Part shown: in pieces, positions 36,276-48,941 of the stretch
Layout: every line of letters starts with the position of its first letter
How positions within the stretch are numbered: the stretch's first letter is position 1
From: Trichostrongylus colubriformis
Lineage: Eukaryota > Nematoda > Chromadorea > Rhabditida > Trichostrongylidae
Length of the DNA stretch: 64,000 nt
Reading direction: 5' to 3'
Assembly (NCBI GenBank): GCA_963978905.1
Contig: OZ022257.1
Span: 10,872,509 to 10,936,508, forward strand
Notes under the pieces: generated by a model
Told to the model about the DNA's origin: nothing
What the model saw: only the letters and a program-made list of their open reading frames with translations
Database searches by the model: none
Program-made: the position numbers and the translations under genes

Positions 36276-37110
36276 CTATTGTCGGCCAACGCGAATCCAC
36301 ATCTCAGCACCTTCTGAAAGAGCTAAGAAAGGTTGAGTGTGGAACCACTTACGCCTCTTCACTCGCATCCACATAGAGTCTGGACCACTCCTCTGAAGAC
36401 GGAGGAAAACATCCATCCTAGTTCCCCTATTTGGAAGAACAAAATACGTAAATGCGCTATCACATCCTCGGTTTAGTGCGGGACAAAGGGGCTGCGAAGA
36501 TCTACAATCTCCGCATCCCGGCCACTCCACGTGCGTGGCATCTTTCCATCGTTAATGATTGCTTTCAGCACTTTATATAATTTCTTTAATATACATATCT
36601 AATATCTTATATAATTTTTTAAAAAATATATCTAATATCTTGTATAACTTTCTTTGTCGTCACTCTATTGTATGAAGGCCTTAGCACTCTTGATTTTGAA
36701 ATGTTCTACCTGTGTGAATCTCAGCTCATTCACAGCTTTTGGTTATCTATCCCTTTATTTCCAATTCCTTGCATCAGCGCTATTATCGATTTTCATCGCT
36801 AAGATTTTTATTATTATGATTCTCATGCGTATCATGTCATTTGACTTTTACAACGAATTCGATACTTATTCATTTTCTTTTTTCCTCCTGGGGCTGTTTT
36901 GTTTTTTCTTTTGAGAGCTTTGTGGATTCTAATAAAATTGATGACGATTCTGATTATTACCCATGTCTCGTTGTCAGCAATGTATGCAGCTACAAATTCT
37001 GTGGAAACCACCTGGATTCACTAATATTTGCCAAATATGATTGATACGTGTCAGGTCACTGGGCAGCTCATGCTTTAGGGGGTAGCACTTAATGACACGC
37101 ATTTAAAATT
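36276..37110 (-). repeat. Dispersed repeat R1, inverted copy
   Basis: Reverse complement of 29815-30343 plus 30719-30790 and of 51930-52560, without the 366-bp MITE. Ends are recognisable against 51930 (CGCATTTAAAATTACA). Confidence 0.65.
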
Positions 37111-38647
37111 ACATTAAAATTACATTACAAATTACAATCTGATTCAATCAGACTGGAATTTGGCAGTAGATCATTTTCCCTACTAGTATAGTAATCGAAG
37201 AGTGGACAGATTGACGGGAACCGGAGCTGTGGAGCACTTTGTTACTTATGCAGGTCCATTTGCCTCAATATTACTTTGGAATCAACTTAGTGAGGCTAGC
37301 GTAAAGGTGGGCTGATTCATTGGAACAAACTTCTAGTGAAATGGTGCCGACAGAAACTGAGCAGATTCATCAGCTCTAGAGGTAATCTGACATATTCACC
37401 GAATCTGATTTTCTCAAAGCTGGTAAACCTCCTATTACCTTGACCAGGTCTGTTAAATTAGTCATCCTTATCTGGAGTCAAAGAAAAATGTATCCAAAGA
37501 AGATCTGTGGAGAGATTGGTATTCGCACTCGTGATCTTTTTGGTACATGAAAAGTTACAGTATAAATGTAGCATTTCATGGCACAAGATGTGAGTAAGCG
37601 CTGAACGAATTTGTCTATTAATCTTTTTTTCGAGCTGGAAGATATTACGCTACAGGAACTTCCGTAATTCTGAAATACACAGACATGTGGTACGGATGTG
37701 AAGTGGAAATAAAATGACGTGGTCAGGAAGCTCGACAGATGCCAACCCTTTCATCCCCCAAACATATGGGCAAATTAGGGATAATGAAAGAAACAGAAAC
37801 GCCTCTACTGAAGATTTCTTGTGACATTGTTGACGCTGAGAGACGCTTATGTCCTTCCTTCGACTGAGACCCTTGGGTGCGGCGATTGGTGTATAGCAGT
37901 GAATGGAGCGACACTGATCACTGTTCATACTGACCTCTTCCTCTGCTTCACCCTTTCATTTAGGCAGAGTAGGCAGAAGCACGTCCTCGATGTGATCAGC
38001 GGCAAGCGAGTCATTTCTCACCCTCAATTTATACTGATGACAGCAATGATCGCAAAGAAAAAATAAAGAATAAACTAACCAATGAAGCAACTATGAAGCG
38101 GAAGAGAAGGAAAAGGAAAGCTAGAACAAGAAAAAAAAAGAAAAGTGGAGGAAGAAAGATCCTGTTTGAAAAGTGCAAAAGAATAACATATAAAATACAT
38201 CATTTGAAGGGTTGGCATGGCGGCTTTAGTTTTTCGTTCAGCCACTAATTCTAGGTGCGTGTATCTATGACTCGAAGAACGATGCTTTCGTAACGATAGT
38301 TCCTTGCTTTTTGATTTTTCACAGAATCAAAATCTGTCGTCATCAGTTGGTGACGAAATTGATGTATCTCTGACTACTGAATTGAGGTTATCTCTGACTC
38401 CAGGAAGGATGTTTTCGTAACAGTAGCTCATCGTTTTCTGATCTTCACGGATGAAAATCTGTTGTCATCAGTGGGGGACGAAATCGATGTCGTAGCAACT
38501 GGAGTTCTCACTTATATTTTCCGGTAAACGGTTCAGAAGAGCTGAAGGCATTTGCTTTCTTCTCGAATCTGTAGATGTACATAGGTGTATACCTACTCAA
38601 CAATTTCTACGATATTTGTTACATTCACTTTCATTCGAAGGATTCGA

Positions 38648-39576
38648 TTAAACTGTCGTTTCAGTGAGGTACTTTCCCTCCGGTTCAATATCGTTCTCAA
38701 ACTTGACGCTCAGTGGGTCTTCAATATCGTTCTCGAATTGGGTACTATACGGGTCTGTTGTATCATCAGAAACAGCAGCCTCCGCCATCTCTACCTGTAA
38801 AGAAGGCACATATGTATGTATCACAATATTTCCACGCCGAATTTTCCATATCCTTCATGAGCTCCGCACAAAATTAACGTATCTTCTGAAAGATTTTGTA
38901 TTACTTTGAAAATGATCTACGTTCTGGCCAATGGAAACAAAATATGAAAACAGTGCTCTGGTAGCAGTTTGGATTTGCGAAGGGATATACTTCAGTAATC
39001 TTACAGCGCCCCGCATGATCTAACATAATTACTTGTCACGTATCATGTAAAACGTGTCCCTTCCGTTTGCTGGCTATAATTCTTTTCTCCACCTCTCATA
39101 AATGTGTTAAAGAAATTCTGATTCCGGATCCATGGGTACATTCAGGTAACTACATAGGCATCAGCTGTGTCCATGACACGTTTATTCAGAGAATATAGCT
39201 GTTATTGTGGCGGAAACTGAAAAAGTATGCAAAGATATCTCAGGAGGCATGGTGGAGACGGTTGCACAGACTAAGAATGCGGCTAGCTCCGACCAACCCA
39301 ACTAAATTCGGACTAGGGCCAAGCTTTCTGGAAAAAAGCGACGGGATGGTATGTGAAACACCCTGTCGTCTCTCTTCTTAGAGCCGCTCTGTTTCAAGCA
39401 TCTAGAGGAGCGATATTAAGAAAGACGGTGGCACCGCAGGACCGAGTGAAGGGAAGCTCGTCCTACACTGTAAGTGGTCTTGTTCGGAATTGTGAGGGCT
39501 ACCAACTCACCGACCTGACCACTCCACTATGGAGTGCGATAACAAGAGCAAGGACGAGGAAATAGTAGAAATGCAT
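38648..39576 (-). CDS. Small secreted acidic protein, family copy A (70 aa)
   Basis: Two minus-strand exons join in phase 0. Exon 39576-39511 encodes a signal peptide (MHFYYFLVLALVIALHSGVV then RS, donor GTGAGT). Exon 38794-38648 encodes 48 residues with acceptor TTCTTTACAG: VEMAEAAVSDDTTDPYSTQF, ENDIEDPLSV, a second FENDIEP and KYLTETTV, TAA. The intron is 716 bp. The tail is acidic and cysteine-free, with an internal KFENDIE/QFENDIE repeat. A TATA box (CATATAAGCAG) lies about 35 bp before the ATG. The signal exon is nearly identical to those at 50.1 and 61.8 kb, while this C-terminal exon is the most diverged. Family and function are not recognised; an extracellular role is inferred from the signal peptide. 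Its polyadenylation signal is mutated relative to the other copies. Confidence 0.55.
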
Positions 39577-40627
39577 GGCTTGATATATGCACCTCCCACT
39601 GGTCTGCTTATATGAAGCTCGATACGTGCACTCTCATGATGAATAACACCATAGAGCGTTTGCTATACGATCCGTTTGCAAAAATGAATCGTGCATTTCG
39701 TAATTTCCAACTGCCGCGAAAAGATACAGAAGTACTGCGAAGATTGCGTTGTGACCGTGGTTTTGATGCTTGTACTACATCTACCTACTAGTTCGCGCAC
39801 GGAACTGTAATATTAGACTGGACGAGGTAGACACAGCATTAATAATTTTTGTGGCGCCTTATAAGTAGCTGAAGTGGCTGGGGTCAGGAATCATTTGGGT
39901 TTCTTCTGGATGTGCTAGTTCAGATGCTTGCATGCAAGCATTTTGCAACAGTCAGCTCAGTAATACCCAATTAATCTCTTCCAAAAATGTAAGAAACTCA
40001 CCGGCATAATACTTTTATCTGCCCCTAAAATTAGTCATGATCAAAACCTAAACCAATATTACATCGAAGCCTTCAAACTGATTCAACAACCATAGTTAAG
40101 GTGCGACAGAGCCTGATCTCATGGGCCCAGTGAGTTTCAGTGGCATTCACTCTAGTGGGGTTGTCACGTCCGACGTTCATTTACCTTGCCAGTACAAATA
40201 AATGATCTGGCTATTGCCATCAAACGAAAAATCGATTTTCGATGCTCTTGTCTGCCCAATAGGTCACGAAGCAAATAGCGTAGATGGTAGTAAATGAGCC
40301 ATTTTGATTTCCTTCCCATGTAATACACTCGATCACCAAAATATCTGTGCATGAATAGTTCCGCGATCACAAAAGGTAATCATGCCGGGCTTCTTGTCCA
40401 ATCAAAACCATCCAGTGAGGCAGCAATTGCGACTCACATCCATCTACTATGCGTATGTGATTGATTGGCAATAAATACAATGAATGATAACGAATGCCTG
40501 AATCTGCAATAGTGGCCTCGATCTAGTAATTTTACATTCTTCTTACTAATATGTTTAATATGAGTAATGAACCACGAACAAGTATAGGGTGTTACATGCG
40601 TTACTTAAATTGAGGGCCGTAGACTTA

Positions 40628-40786
40628 TTAGGTTTCTATTGACATTCTGTCGAAGTCTGATGAATCTATCGTACCGACGTCGTTTAGCCTTCCCTGGAAT
40701 ACCCTATGCATGCTAATTATATCCAATAACACCACTGAATTCGATTGCGACACGTATGCTATTGTTCCCCTCCAGGCAATCCACCC
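40628..40786 (-). pseudogene. Conserved exon fragment (GWI.WRG), unit 1
   Basis: The minus strand reads GWIAWRGTIAYVSQSNSVVL then RLNDVGTIDSS, stop. The unit 3 copy (63751-63906) reads GWIPWRGRITFVVAQSNAVV then RLSNIGMMVSS. It is probably an exon of another gene upstream of the small secreted gene. I see no start and do not recognise the family. Confidence 0.35.
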
Positions 40787-41159
40787 AAAAAATCAGTAAA
40801 CATGCTTGGTATTAATGAACACTGGGAATCCCAGCATGCATATATTCAGGCGCCGTTGTCACATATCTTCAATGAAATATTGCGGACAGTTCCTGCCTTA
40901 TACGTGGTTAATAAATGGCTTCGTTGAGCAGTAGTGAATGTATTAAAAACGCGAAGGTGTTCTAAGCAGCCAACCATGACAGGAATGCAGTGTAATTTCC
41001 CGTCACGCCTGAGGGTTTGTGGATCCATTCTGTTCCTTTTCGCCATTCAACAGTGGGAGAGAAGGCAACTGAACGTAGTACAACACTTTTGTCAGCTGAA
41101 GGTCAAGCACATTTGGTGCTAAGCTATTGGTTCTAAAGGGCAGAGGACTGATCAGAGCT

Positions 41160-41420
41160 TCACTTGGATCCAGCTCAAGGAGCCATTCCGGATCAAACCT
41201 CAGGCATCCACGAATCTTCTAAAAGGTCACAGCTCCATGAATACAAAAGTTTGTCCCTCCACTTCACACAATTTAGAAGCGTCGTGGATCACAACTTGGT
41301 CAATTGTCGAATTTGGAAGTCACACATGCTGCAACACTTCACGTTTAATTCGACACGATGGATCTTGGGGGATATATCCTTTTTCTTACTCTTTCCCTCT
41401 GATTCTACCTAGGGACTCAC
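41160..41420 (-). pseudogene. Decayed exon fragment (VEGQTFVFMEL)
   Basis: A fragment related to 35361-35645 and 59400-59600; only VEGQTFVFMEL is clear, and stops follow in all frames. Confidence 0.3.
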
Positions 41421-41685
41421 CCTGACAAATTAGAGTACTCGGTTGGCATGCAAGGTCATCGGGACTCGTCATAAGACCATGCATGCGGTAGAGCAATACA
41501 GCTTACTATAAAAGGGTTCTCTTGTGCCACGCGATTATCCTAGCGTTTAGTGGGCACCCCAGTCTATCCAGCACTCCAATTACCACGATCTCAAACTTGG
41601 CTGATTAAACAAGCACAACCTGAATGGCGTATTTGTAGCATGAAAACGACGATAGACATGAAAGAGCCACTATGCGAGCATGGAT

Positions 41686-42065
41686 TAGAACATGCAGAGC
41701 AGAGAATGATCAATGCAAAGAAGAGCCTAATGCAATGCTGAGTAAACGCCGTACAAAGAGCAAAAGCGATACCAGAGAAACAATGCAATATTAAATTAGT
41801 ACGGCAGTAACTGGAGTCCACAGTGCACTTGTTTTGGAGTAGGATAAGGCAGGTTTAGGCTTAAGTTAGAGGCATATTGAAGTAGGCAGTTCCTGTTACC
41901 ACATAAGCATAAATAGTAGCAGAGGAGGTGCCCGGGATTGCAAGTGAGTGGTTATTTAACCGCTAAGTACTAACATGTGGAAAGCAGGAGAGTGCAAAGG
42001 ATGTTCCTCATATTTCACAGTATCGGAATAGCGAAGTGAACTAGTGAGCACCTCACCGAGCACCT
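41686..42065 (+). repeat. Direct repeat, copy 1
   Basis: AACATGCAGAGCAGAGAATG, ATCAATGCAAAGAAGAG, CAATATTAAATTAGTACGGC and GAGTCCACAGTGCACTTG recur in order at 42741-43105. Both lie upstream of the BEL/Pao relic and could be retroelement terminal or untranslated sequence, but LTR ends were not confirmed. Confidence 0.5.
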
Positions 42066-42740
42066 CCTAGCCTTGCCTGTGTGGTGACCTTTCCCATTGC
42101 TTGCAGTGACCGCTGACGTTTTCCCCACTGACTGATTTTACGATGGTAAAGGATCCACTAGAAATTGTACATGTGTAATTACAATTTTAATTATGTCTTT
42201 ATTACAACGCTCTTATTACAATAATTTACCTACGAAAGCTGCTGGACGCTGGGGAGTTAATGGAGGGAGAGAAGGAGCTGGAGCTGAAGCTGCGGAACGC
42301 TCGAGGAATAATGATCTGTAATGGGGCTGAGGCCATATACAACGAAGGAGGTGATAGCAGAATGAGGAAGGGAGAGGCCCGTAAGCTGGAAACATCGGAA
42401 GAGCGACATGAGGGGTGGTGGAGTACAAATCGTGCTGTAGTGGGGCGTGATAAACGCAGAACGCATGCGGTTGTGCTGGGGTTATTGATTACAAACTTGA
42501 GAGTCTGATTTGTATCAATAAAGTTTCACTGCCAACTACGAATGATTTTGGTTTTTATTCACCTTATCCTTTTCCCTTTTACATGTGCATTGCTTTTTTA
42601 CACAAAGGTCAACAGTCGGTGCGAACACTTGAATGGGGTCACCCCATCAGCAGGGCTAGGAGGTGCGAAGTAGCCTGTAATTATCTTACCGTATACCTAC
42701 CGTACACTTTATGAACTAAAGACCCTCGCCCTCTAGAATA

Positions 42741-43105
42741 GAACATGCAGTGTAGAGAATGATCAATGCAAAGAAGAGGCTAATGCAATACTAGTAAATG
42801 CAATACAATGAGCAAAAGCGATGCAGTGAATGATGCAATATCAAAATAATACGGCAGAATCGGAGTCCACACCGTACTTGTTCTAAATTTGGACAAGGCA
42901 GGTTAAGGCATGAGCCTGTTCCCACATGAGTAAATACAATGTCGGAGGAGGTACTATCAAAAGGTAGCACACAGCCTCAATCCCAAAATTTCGAGTGAGA
43001 GGTTGTCCAATCGCGAGGTTATTCATTCTGCGGGAAGCAGAAGGAGAGTGAGAAGGGTGTGCATCATGTATCACAATATCAGGATATTGAAGCGGACTAG
43101 TGGGA
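42741..43105 (+). repeat. Direct repeat, copy 2
   Basis: Second copy of the 41686-42065 repeat, with matching block order (AACATGCAGTGTAGAGAATG, GAGCAAAAGCGATGCAG, GAGTCCACACCGTACTTG). Confidence 0.5.
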
Positions 43106-43373
43106 ATAATACTGGATGATGGATTCCGTAAGGATGTATATGGTTAAGCAGTGTATAAAAGGAAATAACACAGGAAGAGTTGGACCAGTATGAGCAATAC
43201 TTGTCAATGTATGCAACCAAAGCGGATGAATCCAGAAACCGGAAAACGAGGCGCAAAGCAAACATGATAATTATGTCTGGAAACAGCTCAGTAGGACTAC
43301 TGAACGTAGGAAAGATGGATATAATGTTCATTTACAATGGAGTGTACAACACCTTCCTTTTCCACATACACGA

Positions 43374-44938
43374 ATGTTGGCATACAAGCGCTTGGTCAAT
43401 GTATGGACTTCACTGGAGAAGAACAGGCATTTTCTGGATCAGTATAATGACGTCTTTCGAGACAAACTCATCAAAGGCACTTTAGTGACTGTGAAAAGCG
43501 ACGATACAGAAGAGGGAGTCCAGATGCATCACATCCCCCACCAGCCAGTACTAACGCCACGAAAAGCTACAGCAAAGCTTCGCATTGCCTTCGACGCAAC
43601 AGCCCATCATAAAGACTGCCCGTCTTTGAGCGACGTCTTACATGCCCGGATACTCTCCCATCACGATCCGTACTCCTGCCGCGATTGTGAATGGGCAGGA
43701 TAGCTTTAACGGAGTCGAGAGAGCGTTCCTCCAAGTTCGCTTAAACGAAATGGATAGCGAAGCTACTCGCTTATATGGCTCGAAAATCACAGAGAGCAAC
43801 CCTCGTCAGACAATGTACATACGGACAATTGTTTCACACGGGTCACCTTAGTGTGATAACCCTTCCTCTTGCTGAAACAACTCATTAATATTCAGACAGG
43901 CACCAAGAAGAGCACCTGGCTCAGAAATAAAACTCAGTCTTTACGTGGATAATCTCCTCTTAGCTTCGGATTTATGTGAAGGATGCGCAGCTCTTTCACA
44001 GCAGAGCAGAAGCAATATTCAGTGAGCTGTGGGTGTACTTGCGAGAGTTTGTTACCGACGATGGATCAGTCATGGATCAATACCAAACATTGACAAAGCA
44101 AGCAGCCATCGCTCAAAGGCGCTTGGCATACTGTGGGACTCTCAAACAAATATTCTGAAGCTACGCTGCACAATGAAGGAGTTTTCGGTAGCTAGAAGCA
44201 AACGGTGACAAGCGTAATAAGCGCGTCCTACGACCCAATGGATTGGTATGTACCATTTTTCATTAAGCAAAGGTGTTTCTGCAGAACCTGTGGAGGAAGC
44301 AAAATGAGTGAGACACACCTTCGTCAGGAGAAAAAGAGAGGAGCGGTGCAAAATTACAAAGGACTTGAGATGATTCAATAAGTCTATCCCGAGGTATTTA
44401 ACTCCAGAAATGGCCAGGGTTAGGATAGTGAAATTTTGGGATGCCCTTTCAAATTCTGAAGGAGTTCACCTCTTGATAGCGTAATGAAAGCTGGTCCCAA
44501 TCCGGAGAACGGTTACCTTACCAAAGCTTGATGTGAATGCAATCATGCTAGGTGCTCGTGTCGCTATTGCGATTGTCCGAGAATCGAAGGCGGTGCTCAA
44601 TAGTGGATGTGCATATATGTTAGATTCCGAATTAGCGCTATGCTGGTAGAAAGGTTTTCAGGTCGGGAAAAGGGCATTTTCGTTTCATTAGGCTTGCTGT
44701 AGTAGGGAGAGTGGTAGATCACGTAATTCAGGAGCAATGTGGTTTAGGCAGACATCCACGAAAGACAATTCAGCGGGTAGCAAAACGAGGGATTTTGGAA
44801 GAGGGATTTACTCTACATTTTTGGTGGACAGGGCCCAATTTCCCCCAAGATGATGTGACTTGCTGGCCTATACGTGGAACAGTACTTGGTTATACCATTG
44901 ACGAACATGGGAACGAGTGCAACATAAAGCTGGAGTAA
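43374..44938 (+). pseudogene. BEL/Pao-type retrotransposon pol relic
   Basis: Fragments run in the order of a BEL/Pao pol: the start of reverse transcriptase (LEKNRHFLDQYNDVF, HHIPHQPVLTPRKATAKLRI and AHHKDCPSLSDVLH), the palm (VERAFLQVRLNEMDSEATR), the second palm motif (LYVDNLLLASD) and VYLREFVTDDG. Then come a YDPMDWYVPFFIK connection region, an RNase H-like LPKLDVNAIMLGARVA and a late LHFWWTGPNFPQDDVTCWP. It is broken by several frameshifts and large deletions, and the Asp expected before VERAFLQ is Gly. No gag, protease or clear LTR was found. It is a dead insertion between the first and second small-gene copies. Confidence 0.75.
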
Positions 44939-45023
44939 TGGTGGCAACAGAGGTGGTATCATACGTCCTGAAGTACTATAGCCGACATAGGTATGGACCT
45001 TCACTAAGTCGAAACGAATAATA

Positions 45024-45737
45024 TTAGGCCGGACCATAATTTCTGTTACACAACGACGAAAAATTTCAAATTTATTTTTTCTTAATTTGTGCCTGACTTC
45101 AGTCAACAAAATATATACCATTATAATCAACAATATGTTGCCAGCAAATAGGGAGATGATAGATGCTTCGCTTACAGAAGTCTGGGGATATCTGGTCGAA
45201 GAAAGTCTGGAGGTCGATTTTGAGATAATCGTCATCTTTCAGCTGCCGTCCGTCGAGGAAGTGGGTCAGAGATCGGAATAGGTGGTAATCAGTTGGGGCC
45301 ATGTTCGAAGATTACGGTGGGTGGGGAGCTTCGTCCAGTCAAGGTCCTGGATCCTTCGACACGCCAACTTTGCCACATGTGGGCGAACGTTGTCGTGGAG
45401 CAAGAAGTCTCGGTGCATTTTTTCGGTAAAATTTGTGGCTACGGTGTCCAGTTGCCTGCAGTAGAGATCGGTCTGTCGTGTTGGGTGGCGATTTTCGCCC
45501 TTTTTCTGAAAAAAATTTTTTGACCTTGCATGCTGAGGAACCGGTGCGGTGTTCGTGAATTTTGCCCCTCTCTCGAAATTTTCGTAGATTCACTGCTAGT
45601 TGAAGCCATAGAGAATATGAATGTGTAATTAGTAGTCCTTTTCCCTCGCTCTATATACCCCTCCCCCAACTACCGAATATTCCAGGAGCTTCCACAATTT
45701 TCTCCAAAAGTGTAACAGAAATTATGGTTCAACCTAA
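45024..45737 (-). mobile_element. 714-bp deleted mariner, second family
   Basis: TTAGGCCGGACCATAATTTC at the left pairs with GAAATTATGGTTCAACCTAA at the right, TA on both sides. The minus strand keeps a C-terminal transposase piece: MAPTDYHLFRSLTHFL, DLQTFFDQISPDF. The ends and protein differ from the 6.3/25.7/53-kb family. Confidence 0.85.
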
Positions 45738-45744
45738 TAGCATA

Positions 45745-46260
45745 GGCTCTGCGATTCACACGATCAACTGTGAGAGAGGCTGTATGTCATTGGCAGTCGG
45801 GAGCTGGACGGCGGTCTCTCCACGGCCTATTGCCTGCAATGGGAGCGGTCCATCCGTCTCAGCGTCCAACTACCAATGAAACCCAGCTGTGTCTCCTCCC
45901 TTGAGCGAGCGCGAACGGTGCCTTCAAAGAAGAAAGGTGCAGAGCTTCTACTTGCGCGATTAGACTCATCGAGACATTCAAAGAAGTTATGTAGCTGGTT
46001 CTGGTATCTGATTGTGAGTCAGGTGCTCCTGCAATGGGAGCGGTCCATCCGTCTCAGCGTCCAACTACCAATGAAACCCAGCTGTGTGCGCGATTAGACT
46101 CATCGAGACATTCAAAGAAGTTATGTAGCTGGTTCTGGTATCTGATTGTGAGTCAGGTGCTCCGAAGTCTGAAAGAAGAACTTCAACTACGCAGGCTACC
46201 TTCCATATACCTTGGAGGCTGTACGTTTGCGTCATCACTTATCTGCATGCAACCAGGATC
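45745..46260 (+). repeat. Dispersed repeat R2, copy 2, with internal tandem duplication
   Basis: Related to 28914-29430. Within it 45833-46027 is repeated at 46028-46163 with essentially no substitutions, except that the second unit lacks about 60 bp between CAGCTGTGT and GCGCGATTAG. Confidence 0.7.
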
Positions 46261-47099
46261 AAGCCTCCGTCGAGGAATCCACGACAGGTGGTGAGGTCGT
46301 ATTTGATCCCCTGGTATAGAGAGTGGCGTAAACGCTGAGGTAGGCGGTGATCAACGGAATCACTCAGGCTGAGGGTCCACAGTGTGAAGAGGAAGATAGG
46401 AGAAAGGTGACTAACGGGCTCGATCATTAGTCCGCTGGCACCAAAGCCACGTACTGAGACACATCTGAAATTCACCGGGAATACTCCAAAAATATGGGAT
46501 GAAAACGAAAAATCAGCTAATTAGGACTCCTTCTATAACCTACTACGATTGCAAGTACTTAATCTGGTACTAGCGAGCCATTATGCGGACCGAAAAAGCG
46601 TCTGTACTCACTGAATGAGAGCAAATCCTCATACAAAGTGCATGGTACAGCGAAGCCACAGGAGGCCAACCACCCTATCGTTGGTCTTCTGAGAGCAGAA
46701 AATGCGTACTGGAGGGTAACAGGCATCACGGATCATTTTTTCCAAAGATCCGTGGGGTGATCTGGCTTCCCTCGTAATAACTTCTTTCTTTTTAGTATTG
46801 TATAGTTTGAGTATTTAGTACTTAAGTATTTAGAAAGCGGCAACCTTGCAGACCCCAGACAACAAGACCGCGCTCATATGGTTTAGTTTGAAAAAAGGTA
46901 TGGCCATTCCAAATGAAGCACTTCAAAATTTTTCTGAATTTTCCTCGACTGGATACCCATATCGAGAACTACGCAAGCATTAGGAAACCAAGCGGCAAAC
47001 AGATTGGTCTAAGGAAGTTATTGAGGAAATAGTTTACAGTACTTCGAAAGTTGGTTTTTCACCACAGGCTCTCAAATTCCTTGGTGCATTGGCTCGCAC
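46261..47099. other. Spacer, no supported feature
   Basis: Open frames here (for example 46239-46475 minus) show no motif, splice support or conserved counterpart in the other units. Confidence 0.4.
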
Positions 47100-47300
47100 T
47101 AGGCCTGAAGGGGAGTGCGTGAGTGTCGCAGTGAAGAAAGATTGGAGTGAAAAGACTAACCTGAAAATGTGACCCATGACCAGCATTCCACGAGTTTGCC
47201 TGAAAGCCTCACCCTGACATTTAGAATTTGGACTCCCGTCAAGGTGCTGAACATCAGAACTGGCCGATATAAGCAACAACTACAGCGTGTCACTAATCGC
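47100..47300 (-). pseudogene. Decayed exon fragment (STLTG...RLSGKLVEC), unit 2
   Basis: The minus strand reads VLMFSTLTGVQILNVRVRLS and GKLVECWSWVTFSG. The unit 3 copy near 59.65 kb reads VLVFSTLTGSKVEMSAVRLS and GKLVDCAVGHIF. Frame is kept over this block only. Confidence 0.35.
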
Positions 47301-48870
47301 GCTACCCGCCACCCCAGACAATGAATTATATTGGTGATCAGAACTACGAATTTCCATAGCATTGGAATGACGACAGTAGATCGTTTTCCGAACTAGTGAA
47401 GTTATCGAAGATCAGACAGATTAACGGGAACATTGAGCCGTGGAAAATTTTGTGACATATACAGGACCACTGACTTTAGTAGTACGTTGGAAGCATCACA
47501 TGGTGAGGCTGCTAGCGTGTGTGCCTGTTTAAAGGAGCGAACTTCTTCAGAAATGGTGCCGGCAGAATTTGCACAACTTCATCATCTCGTGGAGCATCAT
47601 GACATAAATACTTGCCGGATTTCCTATAAACTCCTATCGCGTTCCTCTAATGAGGGCCAGAAATGTTGAGTTTGTCATCCTTATTTTGGGTCAAAGTAAA
47701 ATATACCTAGAGAAGACCTGTGGAGAAAGCGGAATAAAATTTGCTTGATTGTACGATGAGGTTATGACGAGACTTCGTACTCGGGATCGTTTCAGAGGAT
47801 ATGAATTTACAATGTAATTGTTTCATTACATGGTACAAGATGTGAGTAAAGTACTGAAAAGATTTGCATTTCATTCTGTTTTTCGAGCTTTCGAAAAATA
47901 TTATGTTACATCAACTTCGATTACTCTGAGACCCTGAGACATATGCTAGGGCTGTCAAGTAGAAACGAAATGACGTGGTCAGAAAGGTCGCCAGATATCA
48001 AACCTTTCATTCCTCTAGGACATGGATAGAATAGGAATAGTGAAAAAACTGAAGGTGTAATCCCGGTCAAACGCCTGCTCAAAAAAATCTCTGTGAATAT
48101 ACTGACGCTGAGTAACAAGCCTTGTACCCTTCCTTTGACTGATACACTTGAGTATGGCGATTGCTGTAACGATGAATGGAACAACGTTGACAACGGCTGC
48201 TTGACTGGCCTCGCCCTCTGCTTCATCCCTTCATTCAGGCAGATTAGGTAAAAGCACGTCCTCGATATGATCAGCGGCAAGCGAGTCTTGTTTTTCGGGT
48301 TTCTAGAAGTTCCATTTCGTTCATACCTTACTGTGAATTTATTGCAACTGGATTACGAATGGCAACAATAACCGCAAAGAAAAAATGGAGAATAATTGAC
48401 CAGTAAAGGGACCATGAAGCGATAGAGAAAGAAAAGAGAATGCAGAGTAAGAAAGAAAAGGAAATCGGAGCAAGAAAGGTCCTGTTCGAAAAATGTGAAA
48501 AAATAATATTGTGTCGGTTGCGATGCCACTCTGTGTTAGGATAACTTACAAATTACGTCATTGAAAAATACGTCATTGGCGTGGCAAACTTCAGTTTTTT
48601 CGTTCAACCGGTAATTCTGTGAGTTTTCGTTCAACGGAAAATTTTGTGTGTATCTTTTAATCGATGAACGAAGTTCTCGTATCAGTAGCTCATCATTTTT
48701 TATTTTTTTTACGGGGTGAAAATCTGTCAGCATCAGTGGATGATGAAATTGGTACTGTAGGAACGAACGAAGTTCTCACTTTTTTTTCCGGTGATCGGTT
48801 CGGAGGGGTCGACGCTTTCTTCTCAAAACTGTGGATGTACGTGCGTGCGTGCACAACAATTTTTACGAGG

Positions 48871-48876
48871 TTTATT
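48871..48876 (-). terminator. Polyadenylation signal of small secreted gene B
   Basis: AATAAA on the minus strand, about 66 bases past the TAA of exon 49076-48942; the equivalent in copy C is 60733-60738. Confidence 0.5.
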
Positions 48877-48941
48877 AGTGGAGGGTGCGATTTTTCTGGT
48901 GATGACTCTATTGAAAGGATGCGATCTTCCTAGTGATGACG

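Larger units (their letters stand above)
37140..41060 (-). repeat. Duplicated unit 1, right part
   Basis: Collinear with 47330-51880 and 59770-63960. Anchors include GGCAGTAGATCATTTTCC, GATCAGCGGCAAGCGAGTC, GATTCCGGATCCATG, CATATAAGCAGACC (minus), GTGGCTGGGGTCAGGAAT and GACATTCTGTCGAA. Divergence is high and unevenly spread, so duplication is old. The unit holds a small secreted-protein gene. Confidence 0.75.

Noticed and set aside
42260..42508. An 82-codon charged open frame followed by AATAAA
   Set aside because: No signal, splice support, homologue or second copy; it may be part of a retroelement. Not strong enough to call.
47921..48280. A 119-codon minus-strand frame in unit 2
   Set aside because: The matching DNA in units 1 and 3 does not keep the frame; it more likely belongs to intergenic unit sequence.
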